Shown here in pieces: positions 9,301-18,110 of a stretch of 64,000 nt of DNA (positions within the stretch are counted from its first letter, which is position 1; the number at the start of each line of letters is the position of its first letter). This DNA is from Bin95 sp965220855 (GTDB lineage Bacteria; Pseudomonadota; Alphaproteobacteria; Bin95): contig CBDCQY010000001.1 of the NCBI GenBank assembly GCA_965220855.1, positions 434,001 through 498,000 of the forward strand, given 5' to 3'. The notes under the pieces were generated by a model. The model saw nothing but the letters and a program-made list of their open reading frames with translations, was not told where the DNA came from and searched no databases. The position numbers and the translations under genes are program-made.

Positions 9301-12300
9301 GCGTCGCTGCTGGCGATGGCGACGGCGACCTGGTCCGACGGTTCGGCCGCCAGCCGCACGCTATAGGTGGCGGTGGCGCCCTGTCGCGCCTCCAGGGCGG
9401 CTTCCGAGAGCGTCAGCGCGGGCGTGTCCGCGTCCGGCACGGTGACGGCCAGCGAGTCGGACACGCCGGCGAAATCCGCCGCGCCCGAAGCCGTGAGGCG
9501 CACCCGGGTCGTCTCCTCGACCGCATCGTCGTCATCGACGCCGGTCACGGTCACCGTCTGCGGCCAGCGCCAGTCGGAGGGCGTGAAGGTCAGGCTGGCG
9601 ACATCGACCGTCGCCACCTCCGGATCGTCGCTGGCCACGGCCAGCGTCACGTCGGACCGGGGCCGGGCCGACAGCCGCACCTCCAGGGCGGTCGATTCGC
9701 CCTCCGCGACGCTCGCCGTTTCCGCCGACAGTAGCAGCAGCCGGTCCATGCGCGGCGTCGCGGTAAAGGTCGCGGTCGCGGGGCCGGCGCCGGCGCCGTT
9801 GCGCGCCCGCCACTCGAACTGGTAGCTCGTCTCGTTGCGCAGGCCCGTCACGGTGTATTCGCGCAGCGCGCCGCCGCCCGGCATGGGCGCATACTCGCCC
9901 CAGTCCCGGCCGGGCTCCCGGTAGCGCAGCTCCCAGAAATCGACCGGCGAGGCGTCCACCGGCGTCCGCCAGCGCAGCGTGGCCTGGTTGCGCCCGGCCG
10001 AGACCGAGGGTTGCTGCGGCGCGCCGGGTGTCCGGGCCGTGGGCGTCGCCTTAACGAAGCCGGTGGAGTAGCCGGTCCCGGCGCTGTTCCGCCCCGCCCA
10101 CTCGAAATAATACTCCCCGCCGGGCTGGAGGCCGGTGACGGTGTATTCGCGGCTCGCGCCGGGAATGACGATGTTCTCTTTCCAGTTGCCGCCATCGAGG
10201 CCGTAGCGCAGCTTCCAGTCATCGACGAGCGTATGCCCCGCCCAGTCCCACTTCAGCAACACCGATGTCTGGCCGGGGATCGCCCGGGCGTTCACCGGCG
10301 GCCAGGGCCGCTTTGCCTCATGTGTGGGCGTCGCCTTGACGAAGCCGGTCGAGGGGCCGGTCCCGTCGGCGTTCCGCGCCGCCCACTCGAAATAGTGCTC
10401 CTCGCCCGCCTCGAGGCCGGCCACCGTATATTGGCGCGCCGCGCCGGGGATGATGATGTTTTCGTTCCAGTTGCCGCCGTCGAGGCCGTGGCGCAGGTTC
10501 CAGTGATCGACATGCGGGTCGCCCGGTACCTTGCTCCAGCGCAGCGTGACCGAATATTGCCCCGGCGTCGCCGTCGGATTCATCGGCGCGCTCGGCCCCT
10601 CCACCATCCGCTCGGCGATCGGGCCCGTGGCGACGCCCGCGCCGGCGCTGTTTCTGGCCCGCAACTGGAACTCGTAGCTCATGGACTGGTGATAGCTGCG
10701 CACGATCTTCCGCGCGCCGCCGCCGCCCGGCGCGGTGTGGAAATCGCTGAACCAGACATCGCCATGGAGGACGTCGCGGGCGCGCCATTCCCAGGAATCG
10801 ATATGGTCGGTATTCGCCGGCGGCTCCCATTGCAGAACGAAGGTCGCCATGTTGCCGGGGCCGGGCAATCGCGACAGCGTTACGTTGACCGGCGCGTCCG
10901 GCCGGCGGATGTGCGGCGTCGCCCGGACCGGGCCGCTCGACGCTCCGGGGCCGTCGCCATTCCTGGCGCGCCATTCGAAATCGTGGACCGCGCCCGGCTG
11001 CAGGCCGGTCACCACATGCGTGCGCGTGAGCCCGTCGCCGGGCATGGCGGCCCAGGCGCTCCAGGCTCCGCCTGCCGTCCGGCGGCGCAGTTCCCAGCTG
11101 TCCGTGGCGGCGATATCGGCGGGCAGGCCCCAGGTCAGCCGCACCGAGGTCTCGCCGGCGGCGGCCTCGGGCTGGCGCGGGGCGCCCGGCAAGTCCGGTG
11201 GCGGGTTCGGGTCGGCGGCGCCGGTCGTGACCGCGGCCGCGGCCGGGGGACCGGCATGGAGATTGTTCCGGGCGCGCCACTCGAACTCGTGGTCGGCATT
11301 GGGCTGCAATCCGGCCACGACATGCGAGCGCGTCGCCCCGCCGCCCGGAATCGCGGCGTAGCCGCTCCAGGCGCCGCCGGCGAGGCGCGAGCGCCATTCC
11401 CAGCGATGGACGCTGCCGCCGAGGCTGCCCGGCGCATTCCAGGCCAGCCGCACCGTCGTTCCGTCGGCCGTCGCCACGGGGTCGGCCGGCGCGCCGGGCG
11501 CGGCGTTCGGCGTCGCGCGCACCAGCTCGGCCGCAGGGCCGCGGCCGGTCTTGTTCACGCCGCGCAATTCGAACTCGTAGGTGACGCCATCGGTCAGCCC
11601 GGTCACGGTGTGTTCGCGCGCGGCCGACGCGTCATGGACATGGTCGTAAACGCTCCAGGCGCCGCCGACGGGGCGATGCCGGACCTGAAAATAGGAGACC
11701 GAATGCACATTGGCGGGGTCGTCCCATGTCAGCTTGACCTGGCCCGAGCCGGGCGTCGCCCGGGGATCGGTCGGCGGATCGGCGCGATTCCGGGTGTTTC
11801 CCGTGCGCTGGATCTTCGTATGCGCATACGGACCCCAGCCGACGCTGTTCCTCGCCCGCACCCTGATGTGATGCACCGCGCCGCCCCAGGTCATGGTGAG
11901 CTGCTTTCGGCCGTGCAACCTGCTACTGTACTGATAGATGCAGATTGTCGGGGCGCAGGTTTTGGGCAGGTCCGGCCACATGCAGCGGTAAAAACAGACT
12001 TGATGCGCATTGACATGCCCGGTGTTGGCGTTGCCGTCCCATCGCACATAAGTCGCCCCGCTGTTGGGGTAATATTCCGGCACGACATTCAACGGCCGGC
12101 CGGGGCGCCGGATCTGCGGTGTGGCGTTGTCCGCGACGGTGGGTCCGCCCCCTTCGTCATTGACGGCGCGCAGCTCGAAGTCGTAGGACCGGCCGCTGGT
12201 CAGCCCGTTCACTTCAAAGCTGCGGGCGGAAGCGCCGATCGCAACGGTCTTGAATTCGCTCCACGGGCCGTCGCCAGTGGGCCTGAGGCGCATTTCCCAG

Positions 12301-12494
12301 CGCTCGACCGGATCGGAGCCGACCGGCGGCTCCCAATGCAGCATCACCGAGGTCTCGTCCGGCTCGGCTGCGAAATAGGCCGGCGCGCCCGGCGTTCCCG
12401 CCGCCGCCGGCGATGCGAACAACGTCCCGACGGCAAGCGCCGCCGCTGCACAACCGCGTGAAAGCGAACGAAAAACAGGACGCCGGCCGAACAT
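6393..12494 (-). CDS. Giant FN3/Calx-beta repeat protein with autotransporter barrel
   Basis: A 2033-residue protein. ATG 12494 is preceded by GGGAG and opens a signal peptide (RSLSRGCAAAALAVGTLFASPAAA). Residues about 33-913 hold nine FN3-like domains of 90-100 residues (W near the start, YxFEWRARN near the end). Two Calx-beta-like repeats follow, then a tenth FN3 (about 1125-1225), then three more Calx-beta-like repeats with the signature SLTFTPSDWxxPQTVTVTGV. A linker precedes a barrel from about residue 1660 (WTVWGQGDSASFRG, AAWPY, GAGRGRLEH) ending in LRLRF; a terminal Phe is the usual outer-membrane assembly signal. It is probably a surface adhesin or matrix-like protein secreted as a type V autotransporter. 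The second FN3 is diverged and carries four Cys in a CFYRCMWPDLPKTC-like loop. No catalytic domain is recognised. Confidence 0.85.
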   Translation of the reverse strand: MFGRRPVFRSLSRGCAAAALAVGTLFASPAAAGTPGAPAYFAAEPDETSVMLHWEPPVGSDPVERWEMRLRPTGDGPWSEFKTVAIGASARSFEVNGLTSGRSYDFELRAVNDEGGGPTVADNATPQIRRPGRPLNVVPEYYPNSGATYVRWDGNANTGHVNAHQVCFYRCMWPDLPKTCAPTICIYQYSSRLHGRKQLTMTWGGAVHHIRVRARNSVGWGPYAHTKIQRTGNTRNRADPPTDPRATPGSGQVKLTWDDPANVHSVSYFQVRHRPVGGAWSVYDHVHDASAAREHTVTGLTDGVTYEFELRGVNKTGRGPAAELVRATPNAAPGAPADPVATADGTTVRLAWNAPGSLGGSVHRWEWRSRLAGGAWSGYAAIPGGGATRSHVVAGLQPNADHEFEWRARNNLHAGPPAAAAVTTGAADPNPPPDLPGAPRQPEAAAGETSVRLTWGLPADIAATDSWELRRRTAGGAWSAWAAMPGDGLTRTHVVTGLQPGAVHDFEWRARNGDGPGASSGPVRATPHIRRPDAPVNVTLSRLPGPGNMATFVLQWEPPANTDHIDSWEWRARDVLHGDVWFSDFHTAPGGGGARKIVRSYHQSMSYEFQLRARNSAGAGVATGPIAERMVEGPSAPMNPTATPGQYSVTLRWSKVPGDPHVDHWNLRHGLDGGNWNENIIIPGAARQYTVAGLEAGEEHYFEWAARNADGTGPSTGFVKATPTHEAKRPWPPVNARAIPGQTSVLLKWDWAGHTLVDDWKLRYGLDGGNWKENIVIPGASREYTVTGLQPGGEYYFEWAGRNSAGTGYSTGFVKATPTARTPGAPQQPSVSAGRNQATLRWRTPVDASPVDFWELRYREPGRDWGEYAPMPGGGALREYTVTGLRNETSYQFEWRARNGAGAGPATATFTATPRMDRLLLLSAETASVAEGESTALEVRLSARPRSDVTLAVASDDPEVATVDVASLTFTPSDWRWPQTVTVTGVDDDDAVEETTRVRLTASGAADFAGVSDSLAVTVPDADTPALTLSEAALEARQGATATYSVRLAAEPSDQVAVAIASSDAAIATVSPASLTFTPSDWDAAQTVTVTGVAHDSPANWATVTHTASGAPEFAGVSADLEVTALLALPGAAIDAKATATGTNSVELTWEPPADESAIDSWDVRFRENRPGAQWSRPLDFAPSELTRRGSTYALELPFLDSGAEYHFEWRARNRLGLGPSTGVVSAFTYPAFLKLSHSSLTVAEGAVRYYTVQLSHKPPAPVAVALEIDRPEVAMATPTVLRFDASNWDTPQTVTVAGVEDADLLAASATITHRASGAADYAGVTASLAIAAPDDDMPGLALSRDALALAEGAGDSWTVRLNTAPSADVAVALTSSDPAVAAVSPASLTFTPLNWSSPQTVLASAPEDADAANGKATVTHLASGAAAYAGVSATLPVAVADDETGQLLLSADKLTIDEGGTASFTARLSHRYDRSVFFIVESLDPTVATVSPGYLYFRASEWNTPQTIAVTAVQDSGAANRTAVLTLRRPHAHGPGGTQALWLSVIVRDDGGVALAQARQAVQSSLAAIASETLSGATRVIAGRFEPKAGATQFTVAGERIGLAGEAPATGALPAPWRAVAEASRERPGERPGERDIAWEEFFRDSAFTMALGEADGAGWTVWGQGDSASFRGETERTSQFRGALETGWLGMETRLATGMVMGVAFSRMNGDADYRIETDSAGEGALSTSLTAAWPYASMKTRGDGALWTLLGAGRGRLEHADADGDRQSRALEMQAAAVGGRQPVAEWRGLAFSLEGDAGLMQLETGGAALSATGGQRVEVWQARGSLLARHEGWRLDGSPDARAVAPFGSLAWHGEGGDGVRGSSAEVELGARLTARRFELEGSNRWLTRRAEAGDAASGASLTARLLPEADGVGLTLAASAHRGLHPDELDALWRDYRRFGEDSAERDDRAEAGLRLHGGYGFRVAAPHGVLSPFMEMALTDGRARELETGLEFRGGRHPIDASLSGGYTQDDDGRTDGRARLDLRLRF
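10041..10610 (-). repeat. Recent tandem duplication of one FN3 module (2 x 285 bp)
   Basis: Two in-frame 285-base units (about 10041-10325 and 10326-10610) encode FN3 copies 8 and 7 of the giant surface protein. They share GLDGGNW, ENI-IPGA, EYTV/QYTV, YFEWA and the identical STGFVKATPT ending. They are much closer to each other than to the other FN3 copies, which indicates a late unequal-recombination event. Confidence 0.7.
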
Positions 12495-12552
12495 CTCGAA
12501 CTCCCGGTAGTTTGGCAACGCAGTTTCGGTGAAAGGTTTCGGAAGTCTTGCC

Positions 12553-12581
12553 ATAAAATCGATGCAAATATCGAATAACAA
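12553..12581 (-). promoter_or_regulatory. Candidate promoter of giant surface protein
   Basis: On the minus strand TTGTTA (12576-12581) and TTTTAT (12553-12558) are 17 bases apart, in the AT-rich leader about 60-90 bases upstream of ATG 12494. The spacer contains the inverted repeat CGAT-GCAAAT-ATCG, a possible operator. The fit to consensus is moderate (four of six in the -10). Confidence 0.3.
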
Positions 12582-12621
12582 TCATCACTTTTGTTTGAAA
12601 CATAACGTCGCGGGCGCGTCT

Positions 12622-13848
12622 TCAGTCGGGCGGGCGGCCCGTCACCTGCGCCAGCACCCGCTCATAGCCGTCGAGCGCCCGGTCCATGGAGAAGCGCCGC
12701 GCGCCGGCGCGGAGCGCCTCCGGGTCCGCCGGGCGGGCCAGCGCGCGCAGCATGACTTGCGCCAGCCCCGCCGCATCGCCCACCGGGGCCAGCAGGGCCG
12801 GATCGTCCAGAATTTCCGACGGGCCGGCGGGGCAGTCGGTCGCCACCGACGGGCAGCCGCAGGCGAGCGCCTCCACCAGCGCGCCCGGAAAGCCCTCATG
12901 GCGCGAGGAGAGCGCGAACAGCGCCGCGCGGCTCATGCAGGCATAGGGGTTCTCGACCCATCCCGGCAGGGCGATGCTGTCCTGCAGGCCGAGCCGGCGC
13001 GCCAGGCTTTCGAGTGCGCGGCGCTCCGGCCCCTCGCCCAGGATCAGCAGCCGGCAGGGCCGCTCTTCCCGCACGCGGCGGAAGGCCTCGATAAGGGTCG
13101 GGAAGTCCTTTTGCGGCTGGAGGCGGCCGACGCCGAGCACCACCGGCGGGCCGCCATCGCGAAACCAGGGATGGTCCGGCTCCCGGCCGGCGCGGCGCAG
13201 CAGGTCGGGCGTCACGGCGGGGTTGTAGATGGGTGCGATGCGCTCCCCGGCGAGGCCGAGCGTGGCGGCGACATGATCCGCGACGCCCTGCGAGACCGCC
13301 ACGATATGGGCCGCTTCCGGGAACAGCAGCCGCCGGCGCTGGCGCCGCCGCCCGCGAGCCGGGTCCGCATTGCGCATGACCGGAACCACCGGCGGCGGCG
13401 TCGCGACGAGGCGCGCGGCCAGCAGGGCCGCCATTTCGGCCTGCGCCAGATTGGCGAACAGCACATCGGGGCGCTCGCGCTCCAGATAATGCGCGACGCG
13501 GAGCGCCCGGTCGAGCGAAGCGCGACGCAGCAGCGCCGCCGCGCCGGGGCCGAAATCGCGGACCAGCCCGGCGGCGAGTCGCGCCAGCCGGACGGGCGGC
13601 GCGCGCCCCGCCTCCAGCACCAGGCTTTCCGGCATGTCGGCGCGCCTCCGCCGCGCCCATTCGGCTCGCCCCGAGAGCGCCAGCAGCCGGACGGCCGCCG
13701 GCGCCTCCTCGCGATAGGCGACCGCCGGCTCGAACAGCGCGACATCGACGCGGTGGCCGCGCCCGGCCAGCCCGCCGGCGATGCGCAACACCATCCGCTC
13801 GGCCCCGCCGCCGGCAAGATTGGCAATGAGCATCGCGATATGGGCCAT
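12622..13848 (-). CDS. Glycosyltransferase family 4 (GT-B fold)
   Basis: A 408-residue protein starting MAHIAMLIANLAGGGAERMV; the AGGGAER loop is typical of GT4 acceptor domains. The C-terminal nucleotide-sugar domain shows VVLGVGRLQPQKDFPTLIEAF and the donor-binding EX7E region SSRHEGFPGALVEALACGCPSVATD. It transfers a sugar from an activated donor to a polysaccharide, lipopolysaccharide or lipid acceptor at the cytoplasmic membrane face. It lies between the giant surface protein and tldD on the same strand, but no other polysaccharide gene is near, so the product cannot be named. Confidence 0.9.
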   Translation of the reverse strand: MAHIAMLIANLAGGGAERMVLRIAGGLAGRGHRVDVALFEPAVAYREEAPAAVRLLALSGRAEWARRRRADMPESLVLEAGRAPPVRLARLAAGLVRDFGPGAAALLRRASLDRALRVAHYLERERPDVLFANLAQAEMAALLAARLVATPPPVVPVMRNADPARGRRRQRRRLLFPEAAHIVAVSQGVADHVAATLGLAGERIAPIYNPAVTPDLLRRAGREPDHPWFRDGGPPVVLGVGRLQPQKDFPTLIEAFRRVREERPCRLLILGEGPERRALESLARRLGLQDSIALPGWVENPYACMSRAALFALSSRHEGFPGALVEALACGCPSVATDCPAGPSEILDDPALLAPVGDAAGLAQVMLRALARPADPEALRAGARRFSMDRALDGYERVLAQVTGRPPD

Positions 13849-13890
13849 GGGGAGCCCGTCGTTAGCAGAAGGTTCTGACGCGCCGGCGCC

Positions 13891-15357
13891 TTACCCCGCC
13901 GTGCCGCCGACGGTCATGGCGTCGATGCGCAGGGTGGGTTGGCCGACGCCGACCGGCACCGACTGGCCGGCCTTGCCGCAGGTGCCGATGCCGTCGTCGA
14001 GCGCCAGGTCGTTGCCGATCAGCGCGACGCGGGTGAGCGCGTCCGGGCCGTTGCCGATCAGCGTCGCGCCGCGCACCGGCGCCGTCACCCGCCCGCCCTC
14101 GACCAGCCAGGCCTCCGAGGCGGAGAAGACGAACTTGCCGCTCGTCACATCCACCTGCCCGCCGCTGAACTGCGCGGCATAGAGTCCGCGATCGACCGAG
14201 GCCAGCACCTCCTCCGGGTCGCGCTCGCCGGCGAGCATGAAGGTGTTGGTCATGCGCGGCAGCGGCGCATGGGCGAAGGACTGGCGCCGGCCGTTGCCGG
14301 TCGGCTCGACGCCCATCAGCCGCGCATTCAGCCGGTCCTGCAGAAAGCCCTTCAGGATGCCGTCCTCGATCAGCACATTGCGCCGCGTCGGCGTGCCCTC
14401 GTCATCGACGGTGAGCGAGCCGCGCCGGTCCTCCAGCCCGCCGTCATCGACCACGGTCACGCCCGGCGCGGCCACGCGCTGGCCCACCAGCCCGGCGAAG
14501 GCGCTGGTGCGCTTGCGGTTGAAGTCTCCCTCCAGGCCGTGGCCGACCGCCTCATGCAGCAGGATGCCGGGCCAGCCCGGTCCCAGCACCACCGGCATCT
14601 CGCCCGCCGGGGCGGGGCGGGCGTCGATCTTGACCAGCGCCTGGCGCAGCGCCTCATCGACCTGCGCGCGCCAGGCGGCCTCCTCCAGAAAGGCCGCGAA
14701 TCCGACCCGTCCGCCGCAGCCCCGGCTGCCGGTCTCGATACGCCCGTCGGGGGCGCGCACCGCCAACTGCACGTCGATGCGCACCAGCGGGCGGATATCC
14801 GCCGCCGCCTCGCCGCCGGGGCGCTGGATGCGCACCGCGTGCCACTGGCCGGTCAGCGCCGCCGACACCTGCACGACGCGCGGGTCGGCGGCGCGCGCAT
14901 AGGCGTCGATGCGCGACAGCAGCGCCGCCTTCTCGGCGAAATCGGGCGCGTCCAGCGGGTTCTCCGGCCCGTAAAGGCGCCGGTTGGCGGCCGCCGGCGC
15001 CAGCGCCAGCGCGCCGCCCCGCCCGGAGCCGACGGCGCCGATGGCCTCGGCGGCGCGCCTGAGCGCGGGTTCGTCGAGACAGGCCGCATGGGCGTAGCCG
15101 GTGGTCTCGCCCGCCATGGCGCGCATCCCGAAGCCCTGCGAGATGTCGTAGGAGGCGGCGCGCAGCCGCCCATCGTCGAGCGTCAGCCCCTCCGAGAGCG
15201 CATAATGCAGATAGAGCTCGCCATCCTCCGCGCCCCGCAGCGCGTCGTCGAGGATGCGCTCGGTCGCCGCGCGGTCGAGCCCGGCGCGGTCGAAGAACAG
15301 CGTCTCGGTCAGGTCGAGCGCGGCGGGGCGGGCGTCGGCGGGCGAGGCGGAAGGCAT
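13891..15357 (-). CDS. tldD: Metalloprotease TldD
   Basis: A 488-residue TldD/PmbA-family protein. The zinc site HEAVGH (His268, Glu269, His273) followed by GLEGDFNRK is fully conserved, as are GTPTRRNVLIEDGILKGFLQD and PLPRMTNTFM. The C-terminal Cys in GIGTCGKAGQSVPVGVGQPTLR is the usual third metal ligand. TldD works with TldE/PmbA to degrade peptides, with known roles in microcin maturation and CcdA antitoxin turnover; no TldE gene is in this window. It is divergent from the cytochrome oxidase operon, a neighbourhood common in alphaproteobacteria. Confidence 0.95.
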   Translation of the reverse strand: MPSASPADARPAALDLTETLFFDRAGLDRAATERILDDALRGAEDGELYLHYALSEGLTLDDGRLRAASYDISQGFGMRAMAGETTGYAHAACLDEPALRRAAEAIGAVGSGRGGALALAPAAANRRLYGPENPLDAPDFAEKAALLSRIDAYARAADPRVVQVSAALTGQWHAVRIQRPGGEAAADIRPLVRIDVQLAVRAPDGRIETGSRGCGGRVGFAAFLEEAAWRAQVDEALRQALVKIDARPAPAGEMPVVLGPGWPGILLHEAVGHGLEGDFNRKRTSAFAGLVGQRVAAPGVTVVDDGGLEDRRGSLTVDDEGTPTRRNVLIEDGILKGFLQDRLNARLMGVEPTGNGRRQSFAHAPLPRMTNTFMLAGERDPEEVLASVDRGLYAAQFSGGQVDVTSGKFVFSASEAWLVEGGRVTAPVRGATLIGNGPDALTRVALIGNDLALDDGIGTCGKAGQSVPVGVGQPTLRIDAMTVGGTAG

Positions 15358-15490
15358 GGCTGCGCAAGGCTCCTCGAGGGTTGCGGCCGGGGGCGGGATG
15401 GGCGAGTTTAGCGCAGCCGGGCCGAACTTGGGACAACGGGTCGCATAACCCGGTCGGGGCGCCGCTTCTATGGTCCGGGGGTCTGTGGAA

Positions 15491-15512
15491 AGCCCGGTTT
15501 ACGGGCTATAAG
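15491..15512 (+). promoter_or_regulatory. Hairpin and -10-like box upstream of cox operon
   Basis: AGCCCG (15491-15496) pairs with CGGGCT (15502-15507) around GTTTA and runs directly into TATAAG (15507-15512), a -10-like box 37 bases before coxB ATG 15549. No good -35 is visible, so an activator-dependent promoter is possible. GGAGG at about 15534 is the ribosome-binding site. Confidence 0.3.
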
Positions 15513-15548
15513 CAGGGCTGTCCGAGGGTATTGGAGGATCAGTCGGCC

Positions 15549-16403
15549 ATGAACAGGATCGCCGGTTTCGGCGCCGCCTTCCTGCTGTCGGGCCTCGCGG
15601 CCGGGCCGGCCGCGGCCGGCCAGCCGGAGCCCTGGGCGTTCGGCTTCCAGGAGGCCGCGACGCCGACCATGCGCAATATCGTGTGGTTCCACGATATCGT
15701 CCTCCTCCCGCTCATCACGGTCATCACGCTGATCGTCATGTGCCTGATGGGCTACGCCATGTGGCGCTTCCGGGCCTCGCGCAACCCGGAGCCGAGCCGG
15801 CGCACGCACAACACGATGATCGAGGTGCTGTGGACCGCCATCCCGACGGTCGTCCTGGTGCTGCTCGCCATCCCGTCCTTCCGCATCATGTATGAGAACG
15901 ACCGCATCGAGCAGGCGGACATGACGCTGAAGACCATCGGGCGGCAGTGGTACTGGTCCTATCAATATCCCGACCACGGCGATTTCGAGTTCGACAGCAA
16001 CATGATCCCGGACGAGGAGATCGACCCGGCGGCGGGCCAGGTGCGCCAGCTCTCGGTCGATAATCCGGTCTATCTGCCGGTCAACAAGAACATCCGCGTG
16101 CTGTTCACCTCCTCCGACGTGCTGCACGCCTGGGCGCTGCCGGCCGCCGGGGTGAAGCTCGACAATGTGCCCGGGCGGGTCAACGAGACCTGGATGCGGA
16201 TCGAGAAGCCGGGCGTCTATTACGGCCAGTGCTCGGAGCTTTGCGGCACCGGCCACGGATACATGCCGATCGAGGTGCGCGCCGTCAGCCAGGAGGAGTT
16301 CGACGCCTGGGTGGCCAAGGCGCGCGAGGAATACGCCCAGGCCGACGAGACGCCGGACGGCGCGCCCGAGCTGCGCCTCGCCGGCCTCGCCGCCGCACGC
16401 TGA
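15549..16403 (+). CDS. coxB: Cytochrome c oxidase subunit II
   Basis: A 284-residue subunit starting at ATG 15549. It has a signal peptide (FGAAFLLSGLAAGPAAAG), two membrane helices (IVLLPLITVITLIVMCLMGY and IPTVVLVLLAIPSF) and a periplasmic cupredoxin domain. The aromatic QWYWSYQYP patch, where cytochrome c electrons enter, is present. The CuA ligands are in the motif CSELCGTGHGYM, with the earlier His in SDVLHAW. It is the first gene of an operon whose order matches aa3-type oxidase loci of alphaproteobacteria. Confidence 0.97.
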   Translation: MNRIAGFGAAFLLSGLAAGPAAAGQPEPWAFGFQEAATPTMRNIVWFHDIVLLPLITVITLIVMCLMGYAMWRFRASRNPEPSRRTHNTMIEVLWTAIPTVVLVLLAIPSFRIMYENDRIEQADMTLKTIGRQWYWSYQYPDHGDFEFDSNMIPDEEIDPAAGQVRQLSVDNPVYLPVNKNIRVLFTSSDVLHAWALPAAGVKLDNVPGRVNETWMRIEKPGVYYGQCSELCGTGHGYMPIEVRAVSQEEFDAWVAKAREEYAQADETPDGAPELRLAGLAAAR

Positions 16404-16420
16404 ACGCAGGGGTCCGTCCC

Positions 16421-18049
16421 ATGGCCTACGCCGCCGCCGACCATCACGATCACCACGATCACAAGCCCGGTTTCTTCGTCCGGTGGTTCTTCTCCACCAA
16501 CCACAAGGACATCGGGACGCTCTATCTGCTGTTCGCCATCTGCGCGGGGCTGATCGGCGGCGCCTTCTCGATCGTCATGCGCATGGAGCTGGCCGAGCCC
16601 GGCGCGCAATATCTGATCGGCCCCGACGGCCAGATGGACGGCCAGCTGTGGAACGTGTTCATCACCGCCCACGGCCTCATCATGGTGTTCTTCGTGGTGA
16701 TGCCGGCGCTGATCGGCGGCTTCGGCAACTGGATCGTGCCGATCATGATCGGCGCGCCGGACATGGCCTTCCCGCGCATGAACAATATCAGCTTCTGGCT
16801 GATCGTCCCGGCCTTCATCCTGCTGCTGCTCTCGGCGGTGCTGGATATCGGGGCCGGCACCGGATGGACCATCTACCCGCCGCTATCCTCCAGCATCGGC
16901 CATCCCGGCATGTCGGTCGATATGGCGATCTTCGCCCTGCATCTGGCCGGCGCGTCGTCCATCCTGGGCGCGATCAACTTCATCACCACCATCTTCAACA
17001 TGCGCGCGCCGGGCATGACGCTGCACCGCATGCCGCTGTTCGTGTGGTCGATCCTGGTCACCGCCTTCCTGCTGCTGCTGTCGCTGCCGGTGCTGGCGGG
17101 CGCCATCACCATGCTGCTGACGGACCGCAATTTCGGCACCGCCTTCTTCAACTTCGAGGGCGGCGGAGACCCGATCCTGTTCCAGCATCTCTTCTGGTTC
17201 TTCGGGCATCCCGAGGTCTATATCATGATCCTGCCGGCCTTCGGGATCGTCAGCCAGATCGTCTCGACCTTCTCGCGCAAGCCCGTGTTCGGCTATCTCG
17301 GCATGGCCTACGCCATGGTGGCGATCGGCTTCGTCGGCTTCATCGTCTGGGCGCACCACATGTACACGGTGGGCCTCGACATCGACACCCGCGCCTACTT
17401 CACCGCCGCGACCATGGTGATCGCCGTGCCCACGGGCATCAAGATCTTCTCCTGGATCGCGACCATGTGGGGCGGCTCGATCCGCTTCGACACGCCGATG
17501 CTCTGGGCGCTCGGCTTCATCTTCCTGTTCACCATCGGCGGCGTCACCGGCGTGGTGCTGGCCAATGCGGGCGTGGATATGGCGCTGCACGACACCTACT
17601 ATGTCGTCGCCCACTTCCACTATGTGCTGTCGCTCGGCGCCGTGTTCGGCATCTTCGGCGGCATGTATTACTGGCTCGGCAAGATGTGCGGCCGGCAATA
17701 TCCGGAATGGCTCGGCAAGCTGCATTTCTGGATCACCTTCATCGGCGTCAACCTCACCTTCTTCCCGCAGCATTTCCTCGGCCTGCAGGGCATGCCGCGC
17801 CGCTATCCGGACTATCCGGACGCGCTCGCCGGCTGGAACATGGTGTCGTCGCTCGGCGCCTATCTCTCCTTCGCCGGCGCGGTGCTGTTCATCCTGCTGC
17901 TGGTCTATACGCTCACCAGCGGGCGCCGGGTGGCGGAGAACTATTGGGGGCCGGGCGCGACCACCCTGGAGTGGACCGTGCCGTCGCCGCCGGCGTTCCA
18001 CACCTTCGACGAGATCCCGGAGGTCAAGGACGAGGAATACGCGCACTAG
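16421..18049 (+). CDS. ctaD: Cytochrome c oxidase subunit I
   Basis: A 542-residue catalytic subunit starting at ATG 16421; its His-rich N-terminus (DHHDHHDHK) precedes FFSTNHKDIGTLY. The low-spin heme ligand is in ITAHGLIM. The CuB/cross-linked Tyr segment is WFFGHPEVYIMILPAFG, with the paired CuB histidines in IVWAHHMYT. The heme a and a3 ligands are in VAHFHYVLS. Twelve membrane helices are expected. The Glu in HPEVY marks an A1-type proton-pumping oxidase. It lies 17 bases after coxB and reduces oxygen to water with proton pumping. Confidence 0.98.
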   Translation: MAYAAADHHDHHDHKPGFFVRWFFSTNHKDIGTLYLLFAICAGLIGGAFSIVMRMELAEPGAQYLIGPDGQMDGQLWNVFITAHGLIMVFFVVMPALIGGFGNWIVPIMIGAPDMAFPRMNNISFWLIVPAFILLLLSAVLDIGAGTGWTIYPPLSSSIGHPGMSVDMAIFALHLAGASSILGAINFITTIFNMRAPGMTLHRMPLFVWSILVTAFLLLLSLPVLAGAITMLLTDRNFGTAFFNFEGGGDPILFQHLFWFFGHPEVYIMILPAFGIVSQIVSTFSRKPVFGYLGMAYAMVAIGFVGFIVWAHHMYTVGLDIDTRAYFTAATMVIAVPTGIKIFSWIATMWGGSIRFDTPMLWALGFIFLFTIGGVTGVVLANAGVDMALHDTYYVVAHFHYVLSLGAVFGIFGGMYYWLGKMCGRQYPEWLGKLHFWITFIGVNLTFFPQHFLGLQGMPRRYPDYPDALAGWNMVSSLGAYLSFAGAVLFILLLVYTLTSGRRVAENYWGPGATTLEWTVPSPPAFHTFDEIPEVKDEEYAH

Positions 18050-18110
18050 CGCGCGCATTGCGAACCCGGCGCCCCCGGCGCCGGGCCTGCGGAGGCCCCA
18101 CCGGAACCCC

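Noticed and set aside
6450..9734. A 1094-codon open frame on the plus strand, opposite the giant surface gene
   Set aside because: Composition is dominated by Arg, Gly, Ala, His and Asp without domain patterns, and the minus strand frame has clear FN3 and barrel repeats. It is a shadow of GC-rich coding DNA.
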